A program made the translations under genes and the position numbers. A stretch of 64,000 nucleotides of DNA from Paralvinella palmiformis (taxonomy: Eukaryota; Annelida; Polychaeta; Terebellida; Alvinellidae). Position 1 is the stretch's first letter; each line of letters opens with the position of its first letter. Of this stretch, positions 58,379-64,000 are shown one piece after another. The DNA is taken from the NCBI GenBank assembly GCA_025642065.1, contig JAODUP010000188.1, forward strand, positions 32,501-96,500, given 5' to 3'. The notes under the pieces were generated by a model. It was given only the letters and a program-made list of their open reading frames with translations, made no database searches and was not told the origin of the DNA.

Positions 58379-58714
58379 ATATTTGAATGGAATATAATAA
58401 TAAAATAGACCTATGATGATATCTTCTTCAAATCAATTGTACTAATTTAATTAATAACATGAGGACTGTTCTTCGCCTTTATCATGATCCGGAATTGTTT
58501 TTTAACAATATCAATGTTTATTCTGTGTCATCCTAGTTCTTGACCTGAAATAACATCGACATCTCTATTTGTTTACGGGATGTTTTCCTAAGACAGTTGT
58601 CCCTCGATCACATGTCCTAGAATTATGCCAATGCCCAAACTACTGAACTCTCCATGTCATTGTCCGTTTTGTTTAATATTGATTGAATCTTTTGATTAAT
58701 TACATCCCCATGGA

Positions 58715-58717
<3 letters not shown>

Positions 58718-58781
<64 letters not shown>
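58718..58781. repeat. (AT)n microsatellite
   Basis: Longest uninterrupted TA tract of the window, just 3' of the two-exon gene. Confidence 0.95.
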
Positions 58782-58786
<5 letters not shown>

Positions 58787-58865
58787 CTGGAAAATGAGGG
58801 AAAATGCCTTACAAATGTCTAACGGGGATATTCAGTGATTGGTACGGTGAAACCGAGGAACGTGA

Positions 58866-60372
58866 TCATGTACGTTTCCCCATCAGACGCCCGCCGCCTT
58901 TGGAACAGAAACATCTTTCTTCTTCCAGAAGCCAACAGTCAACCGAGTAATCGTTTACTTGTAGGCGAGAGGTCGATGCCTCTCTGCTAGCATCAGAACT
59001 CTCCTGGATACGTCCGAATACGATCATGTGCTTAATTAACAGAACGATTATCAAGATTAGGCTGAGATGGAGAAGAATAATGAACTTCCTCGACTTCCAG
59101 AATGGTACAGCAGGACTTTCACTCACTACGTTTTCGGGATCTTTCGGGTCGGCGTGTATCTGAAACCTTTCTAGGCAGTTATCCTGATTATGGATTTTCA
59201 TGGCATTCGCTCCGGATAATGTTAGTTTTGGGTCGTTTCCTTTGTCATCCAGAACCTCGTGTATGGATGAATTCTGAAAGAAAATTGAGATGTTTTATTC
59301 ACTTATGAATCAATCCTTACAACAATATTTGCCATTTACCATTTTGTTTATGTGGAAAACATTTTATAGCCGAAAGAATATCTACAGAACGCCATGAAAA
59401 TACCCCGAGTACCTACTTGGAATACCTACCCCGAATAGTTTATATTTTAAGTAGGATTGTCATGGAAGAAATATTTCTGAATTAAAAAAATTAAATGGTA
59501 AAACAAGTGGTGAATTCCATTTTTTTTGTAGGAAACTTCAATTCCAATTCCAAATTTATCAATTCCAATTCCATTTTTTTAAATAATCAATTCCAATTTC
59601 GGAATTGAATTGACCCCATGCCTGGTCCATAATATGGGTATATAATTAAAACTCGACATTTCTTACATATATTTTTATAGGAATGTCGTCAGTGATTTTA
59701 ATAAATATTACAAAGTTTGTTAAATTAATAACAACCACTTCGGTCGTATCTGCTCGATATGACGTAGAAATCCTCGCAAGGGAAGAAATTGCTAAAGTGG
59801 CCCTTTTATCGTTGTTCTGTATATGAAGAAGACCGTAAATATATTTTTAAAAAAAACACCACAAAACGTAAGATTATAATCGATATTATTACCTTAGTAA
59901 AGATTTCCTTGATCTGGTGATTTTCATATACAAGAGCTTCCCTCTGTATCCCTTTCTGGTCGTAATAAGCTACTATCGGGTTGAAGACCAACAGGAAGTG
60001 ACCTTTCTCTTCTTTTAGTTGGTATTTCTTTAAAGCCGTCAGTTCACTTACCCAGGAAGCAGCCGATAACAGAACTCCGGTGTCATGTTTATCATCACCA
60101 TCGTCGTTACCATCAGCATTGACCAAGACGCAGTTATCACACTGTTTTATTATCTCTGATATACCGATAACGTGTCCGTTGTACGACTGATATTGATTGC
60201 CGCGAAGCGCCATCAGGATCGTGGAGACGGATGCTACCAGGCATACGGCGATGATGAGCAGATCGACGAAACTCCAGATTCTCTTTCCGATTCGTTTGTA
60301 GAAGATACGGGGATATACGAACCTGGAAATGGACCGTTTGTAGAGACGCGACATCATCCCGTATAAAGCCAT
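58866..60372 (-). CDS. Two-exon gene, two-pass membrane protein of unknown family
   Basis: Exon 1 is 59893-60372 (160 codons from ATG at 60372) and exon 2 is 58866-59273 (135 codons plus stop). The donor AAG|GTAATA and acceptor TTTTCTTTCAG both lie in phase 0, and the spliced frame is open for 295 residues. The N-terminus is basic (YKRSISRFVYPRIFYKR), then a hydrophobic segment at about 36-56 (SFVDLLIIAVCLVASVSTIL). A loop of about 165 residues carries C78-x2-C81, C193 and an N-S-S site at 161. A second hydrophobic segment is at about 224-246 (FIILLHLSLILIIVLLIKHM), then a Cys-containing tail (CFCSK). Positive-inside bias suggests both ends are cytosolic. I considered ion-channel families because of the TM-loop-TM layout but saw no diagnostic motif. 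A decayed paralogue at 62300-63180 shows the loop is the most conserved part. Function unknown. Upstream or downstream exons cannot be excluded. Confidence 0.75.
59396..59624 (-). mobile_element. hAT-type nonautonomous element (copy 3) in an intron
   Basis: One terminus is intact: it ends GAATTGACCCCATGCCTG, i.e. CAGGCATGGGGTC inverted. It is followed inward by AATTCCAATT units and the GTAGGAAACTTC and GGTAGGTATTCC-type interior shared with copies at 21.0 and 34.8 kb. The other terminus is truncated. It lies entirely within the 619-base intron of the two-exon gene and explains about a third of that intron. Confidence 0.85.
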
Positions 60373-60790
60373 CACGCGCGCACGTCCTACGACGCGCTCC
60401 AGACGTCCGTTGACTGGCAGCTTTGATCCAGGGTTGTATGGATCAGTACGTAACGGGGACGAGTAATGGCCGGGACGTTACAGTCGATACGGCTATGCAG
60501 TCTACGGCACGATATTGATAGATACGTATTGCCCCATCACGTCAATAACGTTCCACTCACTGCCGTCCAGTTGCCGTTATATCCATTAATATTTGACGTT
60601 GTACTCTGAATAACCATGTCAATTATCTAAATGATCAAACCGTCGTAGGCGTAAAGCGCAGCAATCCAATATCTGGATACATATGTGTAGAAATGTAGAA
60701 GTATTGATACATTTTACTGTTTTTCTGTCAGTTTCCTATGACATCATGTTTATTTTTGGTTTTAGGGGTAATTTATAGATTATTAAAATC
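60373..60790 (-). promoter_or_regulatory. CpG-containing 5' region of the two-exon gene
   Basis: The 180 bases upstream of the ATG are richer in CpG than the surroundings (CGCGCGCACGTCCTACGACG and similar at 60375-60480), as expected for a promoter or 5' UTR. No TATA box was pinned down. Confidence 0.35.
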
Positions 60791-60816
60791 ATATATATAT
60801 ATATATATATATATAT
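60791..60816. repeat. (AT)n microsatellite
   Basis: Pure AT units. Confidence 0.9.
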
Positions 60817-62299
60817 GTCTAGTATTGATTCAGCTTAGCATCTTTCATGGTGTTATATGTTAGAAATTGCTCTTTTGTCTCAAAAGAAAACCTGCTCAGG
60901 ACACAAACATTACTGCATCAAGTAAATCCTAATTTAGCGTTCTTGTGTTTTAATGAACTTTTAAAGTCACTTCAAACGTCCAATTTTTATTATCTGTGGG
61001 TCATCCGATTTGTGGTCAAATATACAAACCAAGCATTAATGATCAATGAGCTGTCTTAATTTTCTTTTTGTTGCTTTGTAATGGGCAAGTCTACGCAGCA
61101 TAACGTTCATAAACACACACGCACGCACACACGCACACACACACACACACTCTCTCTCTACTACGACACACATCTTACCAGAGAAAGAAGCGCAATATTT
61201 TCTCAATCTTAAACTTGTATGGTTATGAAATGTATATCATTTGAAAGATTACGGATTTCGAATTAGAGACCAGAGAGTCATTTTCAATATTATAAAATAC
61301 ACCAGGTTGTGGATTTTAGTATCATACGAGCATGTCTCGATGGGGCAGATATCGGAAGTGTTGGACCAAGGCGAGGTGTGTTCTTGTGGGAATAGTCATA
61401 GATTAGTCGGTGGAAAGTGGACAACGGTTGGCGAGTCTGGAGACGGCTTTAGAAAAGAATTCCAGACAACTGCGCGCAAAGAATGAATGTGTATAGAGTA
61501 ACAGTTGTACATACCCATCAAACTCAGTTAATCGCTTTATCTATATCGCATTATGTATGATGGCGGCTAGACTACAAACAGTGTCATTGAGGCTCATCGC
61601 GATCAGTCGTATCCTCAGCCATAATATTACGAGTACACGATGGCGCTAATCCCAGTACACTTACACAGTACGGTGTACGTGCGCGAGAGATCGGTGTACG
61701 CCGTAAGACCGAGACAAAACATCCCTCAATGGACATAACCAGATCCCTGTTGATTATTGCATGCTGATTTGTATTGTTTCTACATCATATTAAGTAAGCC
61801 AAAAGAAAATAATACAAACCCTACTTTGCTCGCAGATCATTTTTACATGACTCGATTAGACAAATTGCGTAGGCGCTTGAATTAGGCTCCTTTAAGGCTG
61901 TTTAAATCATTACTGTTTCCTATATTATAGGATGATAGACGTTTGTGGCCAACCACTCTGCCGGTTATCTAGCAGAGTGAAGACATGCAATGAATAATAC
62001 GGTATGTTGGAGCTCTTCTCACAACAATGCTAACATCCATTGTTACGTACCGATAATCAATGACCAATTTCACGTATGCCGTACTTGAAGATAATACTCG
62101 TTTTTGGTCTGATGTGGCGTGACTTGAATCGCATTTGAATTTGCATCGGCGTAAAATTAGATCATCAGAGTTAACCGATGTCTAAGATATGTTCCGACCC
62201 GTCGGTCGAATCTGGAACGTTGTCAGTGAGGAACAAAATTACGCAACTTCGAAAGGAAGAATCCGCCATCTTCGGAATTAAAGCATATTCTTTTTTGTT
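60817..62299. other. Noncoding stretch between gene and paralogue
   Basis: CA/CT tract at 61110-61160. A plus-strand frame at 61241-61486 (RIRDQRVIFN, then VCSCGNSHRLVGGKW) has no recognisable domain and no splice support. Confidence 0.5.
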
Positions 62300-63114
62300 G
62301 TTCTTGCCAGGAGCGAGTCAACGGAAAAATTGTTTATTTGCAGACGAGGAGTCTATGTTTCTATGTTGACATCAAAAATTTCCTGCATACCTCTTTAGAC
62401 AATCATACGCCTAATCAACGAGATAGGAGAAACTGAAGAAGAACGATGAGATTCCCTGGCTTCCAAAATGGTCGAGCAAGACTCTCTATCTCTACATATT
62501 CCGGATCATCCGAATCAGTGCGTATCAGGAGCTTTTGTGAGAAATCACCGGGATAATGGGTTTTCAATTCAGTTGTTTTTACTTAGTATTAATTTTCGTA
62601 TTTTATTTTGTCGTCTTGATACTCATAGATGGATCCTTAAGGAATCCTGAAAGTATCTTTCGCGTGTAAACCAAACGCAGAAATCCTCTAAACCGAAAAC
62701 AAAGTCGATAAAATGGTGATTTGTCTCCGTATTTTACAATTAAAATGAATATAATCGTTATTAGCAAAAAAATCTTTGGTTTGGTTATTTTCATATACCA
62801 GAGCTTCTCTCTCGATCCCTTTCTGGTCGTAATAAGCTACTATCGGGTTGAAGACCAACAGGAAATGACCTTTCTCGTCTTTTATTTGGCATCCTTCTAC
62901 ATCCGTCATTGCATTTACCCAGGAAGCAGACGATAACAGAACTCAGGTGTCACTTTTAGCATCATGGTCGTTACGATATCGTAAATTAATCTGATTAGCA
63001 TTGATCAAAACCCGATAATCAGATAATCTTATCTTCTACGATATTCCGATAATATGTCGGTTATATGTTTTATACTCTGCTATTAAAATCGTGGTAACAG
63101 AAGCTAATAGGCTG

Positions 63115-63150
<36 letters not shown>

Positions 63151-63180
63151 CACTTCTTCTCTTGCAGAATCTCGGATTAT
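62300..63180 (-). pseudogene. Decayed paralogue of the 58866-60372 gene
   Basis: The minus strand retains both exons. Exon 1 (about 63180-62765) begins at a sequence matching GAGAATCTGGAG and keeps LLASVTTILIAEYKT, RHIIGIS* and LLSSASWVNAMTDVEGCQIK. It then keeps EKGHFLLVFNPIVAYYDQKG and EREALVYENNQTKDFF. Exon 2 (about 62648-62350) keeps TDSDDPEYVEIESLARPFWK and PGNLIVLLQFLLSR*. Stop codons (for example after RHIIGIS), frameshifts and an (ATT)n expansion at 63118-63150 disable it. The intron position is conserved but the intron is only about 115 bases, so this arose by DNA-level tandem duplication rather than retrocopying. Confidence 0.88.
63118..63150. repeat. (AAT)n microsatellite inside the pseudogene
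   Basis: ATA/ATT units inserted where the parent gene encodes its first membrane segment. Confidence 0.9.
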
Positions 63181-63189
63181 AAGTCAAAT

Positions 63190-63356
63190 GATTGATTGAT
63201 TGATATTTTACGGCCACTTTTGTGAAAATTGTAGGCTAAATGGGCCGAGCGCCAGTCAAAGATGAAACACTCTTCAAATATGCCCACGCCGAGATTCAAA
63301 CTCAGGTGGTAGTGATATGTGGTCGAACGCGCTACCAACCAGACCACGGAGGCACC
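63190..63356 (-). repeat. tRNA-derived SINE, family A
   Basis: Near full length: head GGTGCCTCCGTGGTCTGG, body, 'TGGCCGTAAAATATCAATC' and an ATC-rich tail that abuts the paralogue. Confidence 0.92.
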
Positions 63357-64000
63357 CTAAACTCGTCAACAAGTATGCCGCCTTCCATTATTCTCTCGAC
63401 AGAAACAGCATGTTGACAGAATGATTACCAATATGTGATTGAGTGTTTGATTACTTTTAATTAAGTTGATTAAATCGGCCATGTTTTAATTATGGATGTT
63501 TTGTCCTGTTCTTCAGCCGGTTCTTCATCATAACCTCCATGGTTAGTATAAAAAACGATTTTTTGTTGTTGATATTTGAAGACCAAAAAGGATATATTGG
63601 GTATCCATAGCCTATTCGTGTCGCAGCGCCGCTCAGCGGATGAGATAGGTAACACGGTAACGTGAGCAACGTAAGTGGCTTATCGCTCAGTCATTAAGGC
63701 AGATATCAATCCCAAATGATTCTTGGGCAGTTCAAGATCCGGAGAAGAAACGCTGATTGTTTCCCGTTGAGGTTTATTCCACAACGAGAGATCACTTGGT
63801 GGAATGAGTTTTGGGCTGACGAGTTTGTAGGCTTATGGCTCGACTAGCTTCGGGCTGTGTCCATGAAGTTCAGTGAAGCTGGGGAAAAGTGAAATGCGTT
63901 GTTTTTGTTCCGTTTAGTTCTATTTATATAACTCACTTATGTTATTTTCTCCCGATAGTTATTTCTCAGGTTGCGCCAACTGTCAGGGCAAGATTCGAAT
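63357..64000. other. Noncoding end of window
   Basis: The minus-strand frame at 63470-63655 has no recognisable feature. Remaining 5' parts of the paralogue could lie here but I could not align them. Confidence 0.4.

Noticed and set aside
58866..60372. Polycystin-, P2X- or innexin-like channel
   Set aside because: The two-TM layout invited the comparison, but no pore, Cys-ladder or family motif is visible and the length does not fit. Left as unknown.
3840..63356. tRNA genes suggested by A and B boxes at ten places
   Set aside because: Each has a degenerate cloverleaf and a shared non-tRNA body. One has a target duplication. They are SINEs.
1..64000. CRISPR array, prophage, plasmid or bacterial operon
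   Set aside because: No spaced direct-repeat array, no dense same-strand coding and clear spliced eukaryotic genes.

Overview
This window is nuclear DNA of an animal, most likely a marine invertebrate (a lophotrochozoan such as a mollusc would fit, but the species cannot be named from sequence alone). The signs are AT-rich sequence, GT-AG exons with long introns, dense (AT)n and (AC)n microsatellites, many tRNA-derived SINEs, and decayed copies of metazoan transposon families (L2/CR1-like LINEs, hAT, FLYWCH/MULE, THAP/DDE with SWIM-YqaJ). There are no operons, CRISPR arrays or bacterial signals. Most of the window is intron, intergenic DNA or dead mobile DNA.

Left part (1-21 kb): two convincing internal exons on the minus strand (1305-1469 and 12974-13136), plus a possible 33-base exon at 19052-19084, share compatible phases and probably belong to one gene with very long introns. 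It encodes a charged, coiled-coil-like protein that I do not recognise. A CpG-rich tract at about 14.8-16.1 kb lies inside it. SINEs and microsatellites fill the rest.

Middle part (21-46 kb): a mobile-element graveyard. The clearest structure is a three-level nest at 34.5-36.7 kb. A minus-strand LINE is split by a 1195-bp hAT-type nonautonomous element with an 8-bp target duplication, and that element is split by a 794-bp inverted-repeat element with its own 8-bp duplication. Nearby are FLYWCH/MULE transposase remnants, a hAT-derived transposase remnant and an L2-like LINE.

46-56 kb: remnants of what looks like an ISL2EU-type DNA transposon system. On the minus strand are a THAP DNA-binding exon, a spliced coiled exon and DDE transposase vestiges. 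On the plus strand is a SWIM zinc finger plus YqaJ nuclease pseudogene. A second SWIM fragment lies on the minus strand. Two further LINEs follow, one carrying a SINE whose 3' end resembles that of the neighbouring LINE.

Right part (56-64 kb): an AT-rich low-complexity block with internal duplications, then an apparently intact two-exon minus-strand gene (58866-60372). It encodes a 295-residue protein with two membrane segments that I cannot assign to a family. A decayed tandem paralogue of it, keeping the exon-intron layout, lies at about 62.3-63.2 kb.
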